From Exilispira sp. (lineage in GTDB: Bacteria; Spirochaetota; JAAYUW01): a stretch of 47,135 nt of DNA. This document shows positions 8,976 to 18,794 of this stretch, one piece after another. A model generated the notes under the pieces. That model was not told the origin of the DNA. It saw nothing but the letters and a program-made list of their open reading frames with translations, and did not search any database. The position numbers and the translations under genes are program-made. Every line of letters starts with the position of its first letter. Position 1 is the first letter of the stretch. Location of the stretch: positions 1-47,135 of the forward strand of contig JAAYUW010000087.1 of the NCBI GenBank assembly GCA_012517545.1. The letters run 5' to 3'.

Positions 8976-10544
8976 ATGTCTGATCGAAAAAATTTGAGAA
9001 TAAAAAAGACATTCGGAACCAAAGAATTTTTAAGCGATAATGTCAGAATAATACTGACAGTTTTGCTATTTCTTTTTTCATGCTATTTACTTTATCCAAC
9101 CATAAAATGGTACTTTATCTTATCTGCTCAGGATAGAGAATACACAATGATGACAAACGAGCAACTTCGCGAACTTAAAGTATCTGATGATACACTAAAT
9201 AAGATAAAAGAGAATAAAAAATTAAAAAATCGAATAATTAACCTTGGTCTTGATCTTCAAGGAGGATTATATATTATATTGCGACCGGATCTGTCTCGTT
9301 TTGATAGACAACTCTCACAGGCTGAACTTTCTGAACTTATTGATAAGGCAATGCTTATTTTAACTAACAGAATAGATCAGTTTGGTGTTGCCGAAACCCA
9401 TATTAGAAAAATAGGAAATGAAGGAATCGAAATCGAAATTCCTGGGGCAAAAGATGTTGAAAGAGTCCAGAGGATCCTGCTGGAACAAGGACAGTTAACT
9501 TTTCAACTAGTTGATGAAGCAACTCTAGCTACAATTGGTGGGATAAGTCCAGCTGATTTCGATGAATTTGGTCAATATAAATATCCTGAAAAGATACCGG
9601 AAGATTCTGCCATATACTGGCTATACGAAAAAGACAAATACGGTGTTCAGGTAAAAAAAGTTCCAACAATTCTCAAGAAAAAAGTTGAACTTGATGGAAC
9701 AGCAATAGGACAGGTTCTTGTTCAAAATGGAATGCGTGGTATAGAAGTAACTTTTACCTTGAACCCTGAAGGAGCTGAAAAGTTTTATAAAATTACAGCA
9801 GATAATAAAGGAAGACATCTTGCCATTGTTCTTGATGGCAAAATTCAATCCATGCCTGTTATAAATGAACCTATACCTAACGGCCAGGTTGCGATTTCTG
9901 GTAATTTTACCATGGAAGAGGCAAAAGATCTTGAAAATATTTTAAAAGCTGGAGCACTCTCTGTTCCACTTGTTATAGCGGAAAGACAGGATGTAGGTCC
10001 TACTCTTGGTAGAGATTCCATCACTAAAGGTATTAGAGCTGGCTTAATTGGTGCTTTGATCGTTGGTGTCATAATGGTTGTTGCCTACCTGTTTTCAGGA
10101 CTTATGGCTTACATTTTTATTTTGTTTAATATATTTATGCTGGTAGCATTTCTAGCAGCTTTTAACTATACTTTGACACTGCCTGGTATTGCCGGTATCC
10201 TTTTAAATGTCGGTATGGGTGTCGATGCTTTTGTTATTATCTTTGAAAAAATCAAAGAAGATTATCTTAAGAACTTAAATAGAATTCAACTCATTAATAT
10301 CGTCAATGATTCCTTTACTATAGCTTCAGCCACAATAGTTGATGCTAACCTTACCACTTTGATTTCAGCAGTTGCTCTTATGTTCCTAGGTGGTGGTTCT
10401 ATACGAGGTTTTGGAGTTACCCTTACTGTCGGTATTATAATAAACATGTTTATAGTACTCATCACTGGACGATGGTACTATATAAATATGTTTAAAAAAT
10501 GGAAGTTTAAATCTCTTACTAAAATTGGAGGAATTATAAGATGA
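8976..10544 (+). CDS. secD: Protein translocase subunit SecD
   Basis: NLGLDLQGGLYIILRPD, VLDGKIQSMPVINEPI, GVGMDAF-type motif (GMGVDAFVIIFEKIKED); SD ctggagg. Confidence 0.95.
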   Translation: MSDRKNLRIKKTFGTKEFLSDNVRIILTVLLFLFSCYLLYPTIKWYFILSAQDREYTMMTNEQLRELKVSDDTLNKIKENKKLKNRIINLGLDLQGGLYIILRPDLSRFDRQLSQAELSELIDKAMLILTNRIDQFGVAETHIRKIGNEGIEIEIPGAKDVERVQRILLEQGQLTFQLVDEATLATIGGISPADFDEFGQYKYPEKIPEDSAIYWLYEKDKYGVQVKKVPTILKKKVELDGTAIGQVLVQNGMRGIEVTFTLNPEGAEKFYKITADNKGRHLAIVLDGKIQSMPVINEPIPNGQVAISGNFTMEEAKDLENILKAGALSVPLVIAERQDVGPTLGRDSITKGIRAGLIGALIVGVIMVVAYLFSGLMAYIFILFNIFMLVAFLAAFNYTLTLPGIAGILLNVGMGVDAFVIIFEKIKEDYLKNLNRIQLINIVNDSFTIASATIVDANLTTLISAVALMFLGGGSIRGFGVTLTVGIIINMFIVLITGRWYYINMFKKWKFKSLTKIGGIIR

Positions 10545-11503
10545 AAAAAATAATTCCATTTTCAAAGTATAGATATCTTGCCTTCAGTTTTTCCATATGC
10601 GTAATGTTAATAGGTTTTGTATTCTTCTTTATAAACGGTATAAATCTGGGTATAGAATTTACCGGTGGTATCACCATACAGATCCAATTTTCAAAATCAG
10701 GAGTCGACATAGAGAATTTTAGAAAATTCTGCCAATCAAATGGTTTTGGTTCAAATATAACTCAGCTTGGTGGTGCTGATTCACAGCACTATGTAGTCAG
10801 ACTCCCGACTGCTGGTGACACTAACCTTAACAACCAGAAAATAGAAGATTTCAGAGCCGCTTGTTCAGCTTCTTTTTCACCATCAGATTATACAATACTT
10901 TCAGCAAACCTGGTAGGTTCTTCTTCATCTTCAAAATTATCATTTTCATATATTCTTTTACTCGTAGTAGTTCTGGGTCTTATCCTTTTATATACTCTTG
11001 TTCGTTTTAAAGAGTTTAAGTATTCTTTTGGTGCCGTTTTATCCGTTATTCATGATGCTTTATTTGTTTTATCAATTATGATAATCTTTAAAACAGAACT
11101 AAACTCACAATCTCTCGCTGCTGTATTGACTCTTCTTGGTTATTCGATCAACGACTCTATAGTTGTTCTTTCTAAAATCAAAGAAAATGAGTTTCAATAT
11201 ATAACAAGCAATCTTTCTAAAGATTTAAAAAGAAAGATTGCTAAAGAATATCAACAAAGCAATACTCAGATGATAAGCTCTTTTATGGAAAATATCGATA
11301 ACTCTATTACTGTTACCTTATCTCGAACAATGATAACTGGAAGTACTACCCTTGTTATGACAATCTGTCTATGGCTTTTCGGTGGCATTCCTACAAGAGA
11401 CTTTGCATTTATACTTTCCATAGGTATTATTATAGGAACTTATTCCTCAATCTTTATAGCTGCTCCAGCCTTATTGTTCTGGGGTAACCCGAAATATGAT
11501 TGA
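10541..11503 (+). CDS. secF: Protein translocase subunit SecF
   Basis: GINLGIEFTGGITIQIQF, LLGYSINDSIVVLSKIKEN; ATGA overlap with secD. Confidence 0.95.
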   Translation: MKKIIPFSKYRYLAFSFSICVMLIGFVFFFINGINLGIEFTGGITIQIQFSKSGVDIENFRKFCQSNGFGSNITQLGGADSQHYVVRLPTAGDTNLNNQKIEDFRAACSASFSPSDYTILSANLVGSSSSSKLSFSYILLLVVVLGLILLYTLVRFKEFKYSFGAVLSVIHDALFVLSIMIIFKTELNSQSLAAVLTLLGYSINDSIVVLSKIKENEFQYITSNLSKDLKRKIAKEYQQSNTQMISSFMENIDNSITVTLSRTMITGSTTLVMTICLWLFGGIPTRDFAFILSIGIIIGTYSSIFIAAPALLFWGNPKYD

Positions 11504-11560
11504 TAAATAGATTTAAAACAAAAATTTTTACTTATAATTTAAAAATTGTCAGACTAAAAA

Positions 11561-11590
11561 GTAGCCTTCATTTGAGGGCTATTTTTTTAT
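11561..11590 (+). terminator. Rho-independent terminator after secF
   Basis: gtagccttcatttgagggctatttttttat: stem tagcctt/gagggcta followed by a T-run, 57 bp after the secF stop. Confidence 0.75.
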
Positions 11591-12221
11591 ATGAATGATC
11601 TATTTTTATTTTCACAGGTAACTAATTTTATTAATATTCATTATATTTCTTTTCCTTTTTGCCTTTGCCCTTGCTTTAAACTTGCCGCCAGACCTATCTT
11701 CTATTTTTTTTTAAATTTGCTTATATACTTACTTATATTTTTTAACCTATTTTTCCCCCTTATTTTTATTAATTGTTCTTTTTACGATCTGCTTATTTAT
11801 TTTTCCTATATCATTTAATAAGGGTATTTTTCTTTTTTGAAGCAAATAGAGCGGCAACTGTTTTTCTTTGATAAAAGTTATAATGGCTTTTTTTTTATTT
11901 TTATCTATCTTTTATTTAATTTAGTTATTAAAGTAAATAACTATATATTATACTTTGTTAGTAACTACCTTGTATAGAGTTTCAGGTTAATTTGCGGTTT
12001 TTTTTACCTCTTTTAACTCATAATTAGAATTGAGATTTTTTGATTAAAATTAATACTTCTTGTTAATACATACTTTTTAGGCTACCTGCAACAAATATGG
12101 TAAAAACTTTTCTTTATTAACCATGGCGTTAAAATAAAAATAATTACCTTAAAAAAACATCGAAGAACAAGAAGGCAATTTGCCGGATGAAACTTAAATT
12201 TGTCAGTAAAAGGATACTTAC

Positions 12222-13247
12222 ATGGGACGAATTCTTACTGGAGACAGACCGACTGGACCTTTGCACATTGGACATTATTTTGGAAGTCTTAAAAACAGAG
12301 TAGAGCTTCAAACCTTGCATGAAACCTATATTTTAATAGCCGATCTTCAGGCTCTAACAGATAATTTTGATGACCCACAAAAGGTGAGAGACAATGTAAA
12401 AGAAGTTTTACTGGACTATCTTGCCTGTGGAATAAACCCTGATAAGACGAATATTGTTCTTCAGTCAAAAATTCCTGCAATTTCTGAATTAACTATTTAC
12501 TTTTCAAACCTGGTAACAATGGCAAGATTATCGAGAAATCCAACAGTAAAAGAAGAAATAAAGCAAAAACAACATCTAGCCGGGGACTCACTAACATATG
12601 GATTTTTTGGTTACCCTGTTTCTCAAGCAGCAGATATACTTTCATTTAATGCAGACATTGTCCCGGTTGGAGAAGATCAGCTTCCCATGATCGAGCTTAC
12701 CAGAGAGATCGCTAGAAGATTCAATCAGATTTATGGACAATTCTTTGTTGAACCTGATGCCATTGTACCGAAAGGAAGTTCCAGAGTAATGGGGCTTGAC
12801 GGGAACTCAAAGATGAGTAAAAGTCTGGGCAATGCCATATATATAAAAGATACTCCCGATGAAATTAAGCAAAAAATATTTAGTGCCTATACCGATCCTT
12901 TAAAGCTTAGAAAAAATGATGCAGGTCATCCCGATGGCTGTATGGTATATTATTATAGAAAATTATTCACAGAAAATAATATTGCTCAAAATGAATTACA
13001 ACAAGTTTATCAGCAGTGCAAAAATGGTGAGAGGGGTTGTGTTCTTTGCAAACAGGAGCTAACCGAGATTGTTGTTAATTTTCTAAAACCTTTTTATGAA
13101 AAACGCAGGGAAATGGAAAAAGATATTTCAATTCCCTTTAAAATTTTGAGAAATGGAACCAGAAAAGCAAATGAAGTTACAGATAAGATCCTTCAAGATG
13201 CTAAAAGCCTTATGAAAATAGATTACAACTTTATTTTTAAAATTTAA
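12222..13247 (+). CDS. trpS: Tryptophanyl-tRNA synthetase
   Basis: TGDRPTGPLHIGHYFG (HIGH), KMSKSLGN, class I TrpRS layout. Confidence 0.95.
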   Translation: MGRILTGDRPTGPLHIGHYFGSLKNRVELQTLHETYILIADLQALTDNFDDPQKVRDNVKEVLLDYLACGINPDKTNIVLQSKIPAISELTIYFSNLVTMARLSRNPTVKEEIKQKQHLAGDSLTYGFFGYPVSQAADILSFNADIVPVGEDQLPMIELTREIARRFNQIYGQFFVEPDAIVPKGSSRVMGLDGNSKMSKSLGNAIYIKDTPDEIKQKIFSAYTDPLKLRKNDAGHPDGCMVYYYRKLFTENNIAQNELQQVYQQCKNGERGCVLCKQELTEIVVNFLKPFYEKRREMEKDISIPFKILRNGTRKANEVTDKILQDAKSLMKIDYNFIFKI

Positions 13248-13318
13248 ACTTTAAATTTTATCCTTTACATCCAAAAAGCAATAAGTTTTTAATCTTCAAA
13301 AAACCATGAGGGTCATAA

Positions 13319-14176
13319 ATGAAATATGCTGTTATAGGTAGCGGAAGCAAGGCGAATAGTTACATTTTTTCCCATGACAAGTTTTCCTGTCTCATCGATA
13401 ATGGTTATAGTTTTGTTGAACTTCAAAATAGACTTTCAAGAATCAATATAGACATAGGAACAATAAAGTTTATTCTCCTTACGCACACTCATGCAGATCA
13501 TATTCATGGGGTTAAAACAACTGCAAGAAAACTTAAGATCCCTGTTTTTGTAAATAAAGAGATCGATATTTCTGCTTATTTACCCTCCGATAAAATTGAT
13601 TTAAGATTCATTGAAAAGGAGAAAACTTACAGATTTGGGCCTTTTTATTTTCTTCCATTTGAAACCTATCACGATGCAACTGGTAGTCTTTCGTACTCTT
13701 TAAAGATAGCCGATATGACATTTACCGTTATCACCGATACCGGGAAAGTATCAAATACGATGTTTAACATAGCCAAAAAGTCCGATATATTATTTTTGGA
13801 AGCTAATTACAATAAAAACATGCTTAAAACAGGTCCATACCCGAAGATGTTAAAAGAAAGGATAGAATCTCCATATGGGCACCTTTCAAATAGCGATGCG
13901 ATAGATTTCTTAAATAATCTTTTCAAGGGGGAAAGCAAACTGAAACTCGTTTATTTCTGCCATCTTTCAGAGGTAAACAATAATCCTGAAGTGCTGGAAG
14001 AGGAGATCATTTCAAATGGAACATTCAATATACCATATATTATTTGTCCGAGGGATAAGTTCCAGGAAGGATTTAACCCGATAAATTTAGAAATCAATGA
14101 AAATCTTGATAATTATAAAAAACCTTACAATTATATAACAAACGCTAGATCCAGAAAAGATGTATTATTATTCTGA
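13319..14176 (+). CDS. MBL-fold metallohydrolase, YycJ/VicX-like
   Basis: AVIGSGSKANSYIF, LLTHTHADHIHG, FLEANYN, HLSNSDAIDFL, FCHLSEVNNNPE. Confidence 0.85.
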   Translation: MKYAVIGSGSKANSYIFSHDKFSCLIDNGYSFVELQNRLSRINIDIGTIKFILLTHTHADHIHGVKTTARKLKIPVFVNKEIDISAYLPSDKIDLRFIEKEKTYRFGPFYFLPFETYHDATGSLSYSLKIADMTFTVITDTGKVSNTMFNIAKKSDILFLEANYNKNMLKTGPYPKMLKERIESPYGHLSNSDAIDFLNNLFKGESKLKLVYFCHLSEVNNNPEVLEEEIISNGTFNIPYIICPRDKFQEGFNPINLEINENLDNYKKPYNYITNARSRKDVLLF

Positions 14177-14201
14177 ATTTTTGCATCAACTAACATTGAA
14201 C

Positions 14202-14309
14202 TTTCTGGTTAATCCAGCAAATTGCTCCTCTTATTATTCCTTAGTTTATATAGCTAAGCGACACATAGAAAAAATGTAAAAAAACTAAAAAGTACTGATT
14301 AACCAGAAA
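14202..14309. repeat. MITE-like element with 13-bp perfect terminal inverted repeats
   Basis: tttctggttaatc at 14202-14214 and gattaaccagaaa at 14297-14309; its - strand end matches 46976-46995 (ttctggttaatcagtact vs ttctggttaataagtacc). Confidence 0.6.
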
Positions 14310-14414
14310 TATTATTTTTTATCAATTATATTCATAGCATACATGATACATAAAAAGGAATCAGTAGCCTGCAACTAATTCAGTTTATTGATTAAAAAAC
14401 AAAGGGATGGAAAG

Positions 14415-14792
14415 ATGCCGATTCTGAAAAAACTGCTTGATGTTCGTGGTGCTATTTCATTCAAAGAAGATAATTATAGCTCTATTGAATCAGCCATATT
14501 AAAATTTTTCTCAGTTTTTTTTAATAAAAATAAACTTAAAAATGCTAATATATTATCTGTAATAGTTGTTGCTCCTCCTTCTCTAAAATCTTGTTATCCT
14601 TGCAGCATCTTAAGAAAAAATGGTTTTACTTTCCCCTGTATTACAGTAAGCGATATACTGGTAGATGGTACACCACAAAATATACTAAGATTTTTGATTA
14701 GAATTAAAAGTCATAGAAAAGTGGAAGCCCTTTATCTTGAAGAAGCAGAAAACCTTTTAAGAAATATAGATAAAAATAATACTGAGAGTTGA
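14415..14792 (+). CDS. aroH: Monofunctional chorismate mutase, AroH class (start at ATG 14415 preceded by agggatgg; track ORF begins at TTG 14388)
   Basis: VRGAISFKEDNYSSIESAILKFF ... VIVVAPPSLKSCYPCSILRKNGFTFPCITVSDILVDGTPQNILRFLI ... ALYLEEAENL matches the AroH pattern (RGA; TPDL..P; V.G.....IRV; VYLE.A..L). Confidence 0.8.
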   Translation: MPILKKLLDVRGAISFKEDNYSSIESAILKFFSVFFNKNKLKNANILSVIVVAPPSLKSCYPCSILRKNGFTFPCITVSDILVDGTPQNILRFLIRIKSHRKVEALYLEEAENLLRNIDKNNTES

Positions 14793-14851
14793 ATAAAAGT
14801 TGGATTGCATTATCAAAAGAAAATTAAAAAATACAATTAACGGAAAAGATC

Positions 14852-15262
14852 ATGAATTCTAAAATAATTACTTACAATAAAATAGTCAATTACTGGGAAA
14901 CAGATAAGATGGGTATAGTTCATCACTCAAACTATGTTAAATGGTTCGAAGAGGCTCGATGCCATTTTCTCAGAGAATGCGGTATCCCATACAATGAAGT
15001 AGAAAAGAGCGGAATACTGTTACCTGTATACGAATTGTCTATAAAATATTTAAAACCTGCATTTTTTGAGCAAAATATAAGCATAGATGCCAGCATAAAA
15101 GAACTTACACCAATTAAACTGACACTTTGTTATATTGTTCGAAGAGACAACGAAACTTTAGCAAAGGGTCATACGATTCATCCTTTTACAGATGAAAATC
15201 TTAAACCAGTGAGAAATTCAAAGGTTTTTTTATTGCTTGATAAGGTATTCAATTCAAATTAA
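14852..15262 (+). CDS. Acyl-CoA thioesterase, 4HBT/YbgC-like hotdog fold
   Basis: YWETDKMGIVHHSNYVKWFEEARCHFLRECGIPYNEVEKSGILLPV (YbgC-like D..G.VyH..Y..wfE.aR). Confidence 0.9.
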   Translation: MNSKIITYNKIVNYWETDKMGIVHHSNYVKWFEEARCHFLRECGIPYNEVEKSGILLPVYELSIKYLKPAFFEQNISIDASIKELTPIKLTLCYIVRRDNETLAKGHTIHPFTDENLKPVRNSKVFLLLDKVFNSN

Positions 15263-15310
15263 TAATTTTCAAAATAGATTTTAAAAAATCATAAAACTTA
15301 AGGTTGAATA

Positions 15311-15757
15311 ATGAAAAAAATACATATTGTAAATGGTCCTAATATTTCACATCTTCATCTTAGAGAACCTGAATATTATAAAAATATAAGCCTTGTTGAT
15401 ATTGAAAATGCCTTGAATGAATTTATTATTGCAAAACATTTTACAAATATTGATCTTGCATTTTTTCAAAGCAACAGCGAAGGGGATATTATAAAATATC
15501 TTCTTGATAATCTTTCAAACCTTGATGCTTTAATTATAAACCCGGCTGCTTACAGCCATTATTCTCTTGCAATATCGGATACCCTGGCTATTTTAAAAAA
15601 TCAAAATAAGGTTATAGCAGAAGTTCATATTTCAAATATCTTTGGCCGAGAAGAAGATAGAAAGGTCTCTATCACGGCTAAGTATGCTGATATAATTATT
15701 ATTGGTGCCGGTGTAGAAGGTTATAAACTTGCGCTGGAGTATATAAGTGAAAGATAA
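15311..15757 (+). CDS. aroQ: 3-dehydroquinate dehydratase type II
   Basis: HIVNGPN, REPEYY, FQSNSEGDIIKYL, NPAAYSHYSLAISDTL, EVHISNIFGRE, GAGVEGYKLAL. Confidence 0.88.
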   Translation: MKKIHIVNGPNISHLHLREPEYYKNISLVDIENALNEFIIAKHFTNIDLAFFQSNSEGDIIKYLLDNLSNLDALIINPAAYSHYSLAISDTLAILKNQNKVIAEVHISNIFGREEDRKVSITAKYADIIIIGAGVEGYKLALEYISER

Positions 15758-16547
15758 CTATTACGAAAAATTTGATTTTCAGGAGGCAAGAAATTATTTT
15801 TTCAATCCTGATTTTGACAATTTATTTATTGGTATAGGACCCTGTGCAATAGAAAATCAAGATATGGCTCTAAAATCTGCCAATTTTGCTTTACAAAACA
15901 AGATTCAGTTTTTAAGAACCTTTTTATTTAAGCAGAGGACATCACCTTATACTTTTCAAGGCTTAGGAAATGATGGATCATATATAGTTGAACACTTAAA
16001 ATCAAATTTTCCTTCTATAAAATTAATATGTGAAGTCTCTTCGATTGAACAATATGAGTTTATAAGAAAAAAAATTGATGTTGTTCAAATAGGCGCCAGG
16101 ATGATGTTTAATACAGAGTTACTTAAAAGATTGGGAAGTGATAATTTTCCTATAATTTTAAAAAGAAATTTTGGAGCAAATATCTTTGAATGGCTTAATA
16201 TGGCTGAATATTATCTTAAATACGGTGGTAGACTTATTCTTCTATGTGAGAGGGGGATAAAAACATTTGAAACAAGCATAAGATTTTCTTTTGATATAAC
16301 CTCTGTTTCAGTTGTAAAAGAGATATCAAAAATCCCAATAATAGCAGATCCTTCTCACCCTGCCGGCAAATCTTCTTATGTTGATTCGATAGCTTGTGCA
16401 TCTATCGGCGCTGGGTTTGATGGACTGCTAGTAGAAACTCACCCTTCCCCTTTAAATGCTCTATCGGATGCAGATCAGCAACTCAGTTTTGATCAAGCTG
16501 AAATTTTGCTGAAGAAAATTAAAAATATTAAAAAAGCCATGTCATAA
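15747..16547 (+). CDS. aroF: 3-deoxy-7-phosphoheptulonate (DAHP) synthase, KdsA-like/type I-beta; GTG start overlapping aroQ
   Basis: GPCAIEN, FKQRTSPYTFQGLG, VQIGARMMFNTELLKRLG, CERGIKTFE, ADPSHPAGKSSYV, VETHPSPLNALSDADQQLSF. Confidence 0.9.
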   Translation: MKDNYYEKFDFQEARNYFFNPDFDNLFIGIGPCAIENQDMALKSANFALQNKIQFLRTFLFKQRTSPYTFQGLGNDGSYIVEHLKSNFPSIKLICEVSSIEQYEFIRKKIDVVQIGARMMFNTELLKRLGSDNFPIILKRNFGANIFEWLNMAEYYLKYGGRLILLCERGIKTFETSIRFSFDITSVSVVKEISKIPIIADPSHPAGKSSYVDSIACASIGAGFDGLLVETHPSPLNALSDADQQLSFDQAEILLKKIKNIKKAMS

Positions 16548-16560
16548 CAGGGCTTTTTTT
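16531..16560 (+). terminator. Intrinsic terminator overlapping the aroF stop codon; probably bidirectional
   Basis: aaaaagccatgtcataacagggcttttttt: stem aaaaagcc/ggcttttt containing the TAA at 16545-16547; T-runs on both strands between convergent genes. Confidence 0.75.
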
Positions 16561-16643
16561 AGTTTACATTACAACCGTTTTACAAAAAAACTTTTTTAAA
16601 GCATAATTCAAACTAAGTGAAATAAAGAAGGATAAAACACCTC

Positions 16644-18782
16644 CTAAAAGAAACTAACCTGTGTCATAACACTATAAGATGTTTGCTGTAGATAATTGCC
16701 AGATATATCTGGTATATAAAAAATAGAGTACGAAACATATATCTTAAAACCTTCTGAAACAGTATAACCAAGTATTATCTTCATAGAAAGATTCTCAAAA
16801 AAGTTAACTCCTTCCACAAGAAAATCTGGTTTTACAAGCTCTAAAGTTCCTTCAAATGGAGGTAAAAGCTCATCAGATAATGTAACTCCTGCTGTTAGAA
16901 AATCGTTTGCAAGGGTACTTGTAGTTTGCTGGTAGAAATAGTGAGCCCATGATGCATATCCAGTTATCTTCTTATCAAACAGATCAAACTGCGCCTCAAG
17001 GAACAAACCAGATTTAGCGCCTGAAATTAAGGAAGAAAGAGCTGAAAAATCTAAAGGATTTGTGTTTGTGGTAAAGTATGAAACATAGTCACTTCTTTTT
17101 TTATAGTAGTCTATGCTAAATATTTGAGGAATATACTCACCTGCCAGCATCCTGTATTCTGCGCGATAATTGATAAATAGTATATTTCCTCTAAGTCCGG
17201 CGAAGATACCGTAACCATTGGTTATATAAAATGGATTTTCTGCATCATTAGAGTTCATTACATAGTTAACACTTAGATCTCCGAATCCTATAATTGTCAA
17301 AAAGTTCTGGGTTTGAATAATAGGAAACGTTAAACCTGTGGCTAAAGAACCATAAACAGGCTCAATACTTGTTTCATCATATAAAGGTGTAAGATCACCG
17401 GTAAATTCAAAACCTAAATATAAAGGTACATTTTTAATAAACTGAAAGTAAGGTCTAATACCGACAACTCCTGGTTTTGTAAGCTGATCTATGGCAAGAT
17501 TCAAACCAAAACCTTTAAAAAGAAGGTTCATATTTACACCAAGTCGTCTTACATAAGGGAAATCGTACATATTGGAATAAAGATAAAGGTTCATACCATT
17601 ACCAAGTATAAAATCATCAAACTGGCCAAATTTTAAGAAAAATGGATCATCCGGGTAATTTATTCTGAAATATCTAAAAATTGAGAGAATCTTGCCTGTA
17701 GAATCAAGGACCTCTCCAAAGCTACCCCAGGTTAGATGATAACTTTCATAGTTGTACCAGGATTCTGGATTAAATAGATCATTTCCATAAATTATAGGCA
17801 TATAAAGAGCAAAACCAATCTTCCCAAAATCAAATTCGGCATCTACGGTAAATGTCGACCATACTTGATCATCAATAACTGTCGAGCCAAAATCACCTAT
17901 AAAATTTAAATACTTATCAAGCCATTTTTCAAACTCTGATTTGACCTTTTGTTCAGCTTCCTGCTTTTCCTGTCCGGTCAACTCTGTAGTTTGTGTTTGT
18001 TGCTCCTGATTGGTCTGTTCATTTTGTTGACCTTCTGCTGGAGTTCCATTTTCTTCTTCTGGTGGTTCACTTTCTATATCCTGCATACCGCCTTCTGTTC
18101 CTGTTTGATTGAACTCATCGAGTGCTTCAGAAGTAATATCTGATATAGTTGATAGAACTGAGTTCGCAGCAACACTAACCATCTGACCTGCATTGAGAAA
18201 ATTTGAAGGTATAGCACCCAATGGACCAACAGCAACTTGACCCTTAAAAACAAGTATATCCATCAAGGAACCTGAAGGACCATCTTTTACATTGACTCCA
18301 AAAGATGTGCCTCTAACAGAGGCTACACCATTGTTTGTAATAATCTGGAATGAAGAGTTACCCGTTAATTTTGAAACAAAAGCCATAATCTTGCCTGTAA
18401 AGAGTTTGAATATCCCTTGTTTCTGCTTGGATTGTGAATCAAAATTCCAGGTCTCAATAAGCAAATCTGACCCTGGACCTATTTTAAGAACTGATTTGTC
18501 CTGTAAAAGGATCTCAATAGTGGAATCTTTGCCAGTTTTTATCCTTGTAGGAGCTTTCAACTCCTGGTTAACCTGAGCCTTTGCAAAAACTGGAGCTGCT
18601 GTGGAAGCTGTTTCACCAAAGGCAATCTGAACATCACCAATATATACCTTAACCAGACCTGTTGCCGGTGGTGGTACGGGTTGTTGACTTGCTGCTTGCC
18701 CCGAAACAAAACTATTTGTTGCAAAAAATAAGACGAAAATCAGGCATATAAGGATCGAAATATTTACGCATTTCTTAAACAT
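16644..18782 (-). CDS. FecR-domain protein fused through a Gln/Glu-rich linker to an outer-membrane beta-barrel-like domain
   Basis: Signal peptide; FecR region LKAPTRIKTGKDSTIEILLQDKSVLKIGPGSDLLIETWNFDSQSKQKQGIFKLFTGKIMAFVSKLTGNSSFQIITNNGVASVRGTSFGVNV; QNEQTNQEQQTQTTE linker; aromatic beta-rich C-terminal half ending ...MTQVSFF. SD ggagg. Confidence 0.8.
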   Translation of the reverse strand: MFKKCVNISILICLIFVLFFATNSFVSGQAASQQPVPPPATGLVKVYIGDVQIAFGETASTAAPVFAKAQVNQELKAPTRIKTGKDSTIEILLQDKSVLKIGPGSDLLIETWNFDSQSKQKQGIFKLFTGKIMAFVSKLTGNSSFQIITNNGVASVRGTSFGVNVKDGPSGSLMDILVFKGQVAVGPLGAIPSNFLNAGQMVSVAANSVLSTISDITSEALDEFNQTGTEGGMQDIESEPPEEENGTPAEGQQNEQTNQEQQTQTTELTGQEKQEAEQKVKSEFEKWLDKYLNFIGDFGSTVIDDQVWSTFTVDAEFDFGKIGFALYMPIIYGNDLFNPESWYNYESYHLTWGSFGEVLDSTGKILSIFRYFRINYPDDPFFLKFGQFDDFILGNGMNLYLYSNMYDFPYVRRLGVNMNLLFKGFGLNLAIDQLTKPGVVGIRPYFQFIKNVPLYLGFEFTGDLTPLYDETSIEPVYGSLATGLTFPIIQTQNFLTIIGFGDLSVNYVMNSNDAENPFYITNGYGIFAGLRGNILFINYRAEYRMLAGEYIPQIFSIDYYKKRSDYVSYFTTNTNPLDFSALSSLISGAKSGLFLEAQFDLFDKKITGYASWAHYFYQQTTSTLANDFLTAGVTLSDELLPPFEGTLELVKPDFLVEGVNFFENLSMKIILGYTVSEGFKIYVSYSIFYIPDISGNYLQQTSYSVMTQVSFF

Positions 18783-18794
18783 AATAACCTCCTA

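Noticed and set aside
11660-11720. - strand basic frame ANLKKKIEDRSGGKFKARAKAKRKRN near an A9 tract
   Set aside because: Only ~37 codons, no start or SD, low complexity; cannot be distinguished from chance.
11591-11818. 75-aa + strand ORF after the secF terminator
   Set aside because: Phe/Leu/Ile-rich product of a T-rich stretch directly after a terminator, no convincing SD; likely non-coding.
12155-12195. Possible fourth partial copy of the dispersed repeat (tttcatccggcaaattg..gttcttcgatg on the - strand)
   Set aside because: Only ~10 contiguous bases shared with copy C; not enough without computation.
12060-12221. T-box or tryptophan attenuator upstream of trpS
   Set aside because: No T-box consensus (AGGGTGGNACCGCG) and no clear terminator/antiterminator pair seen.
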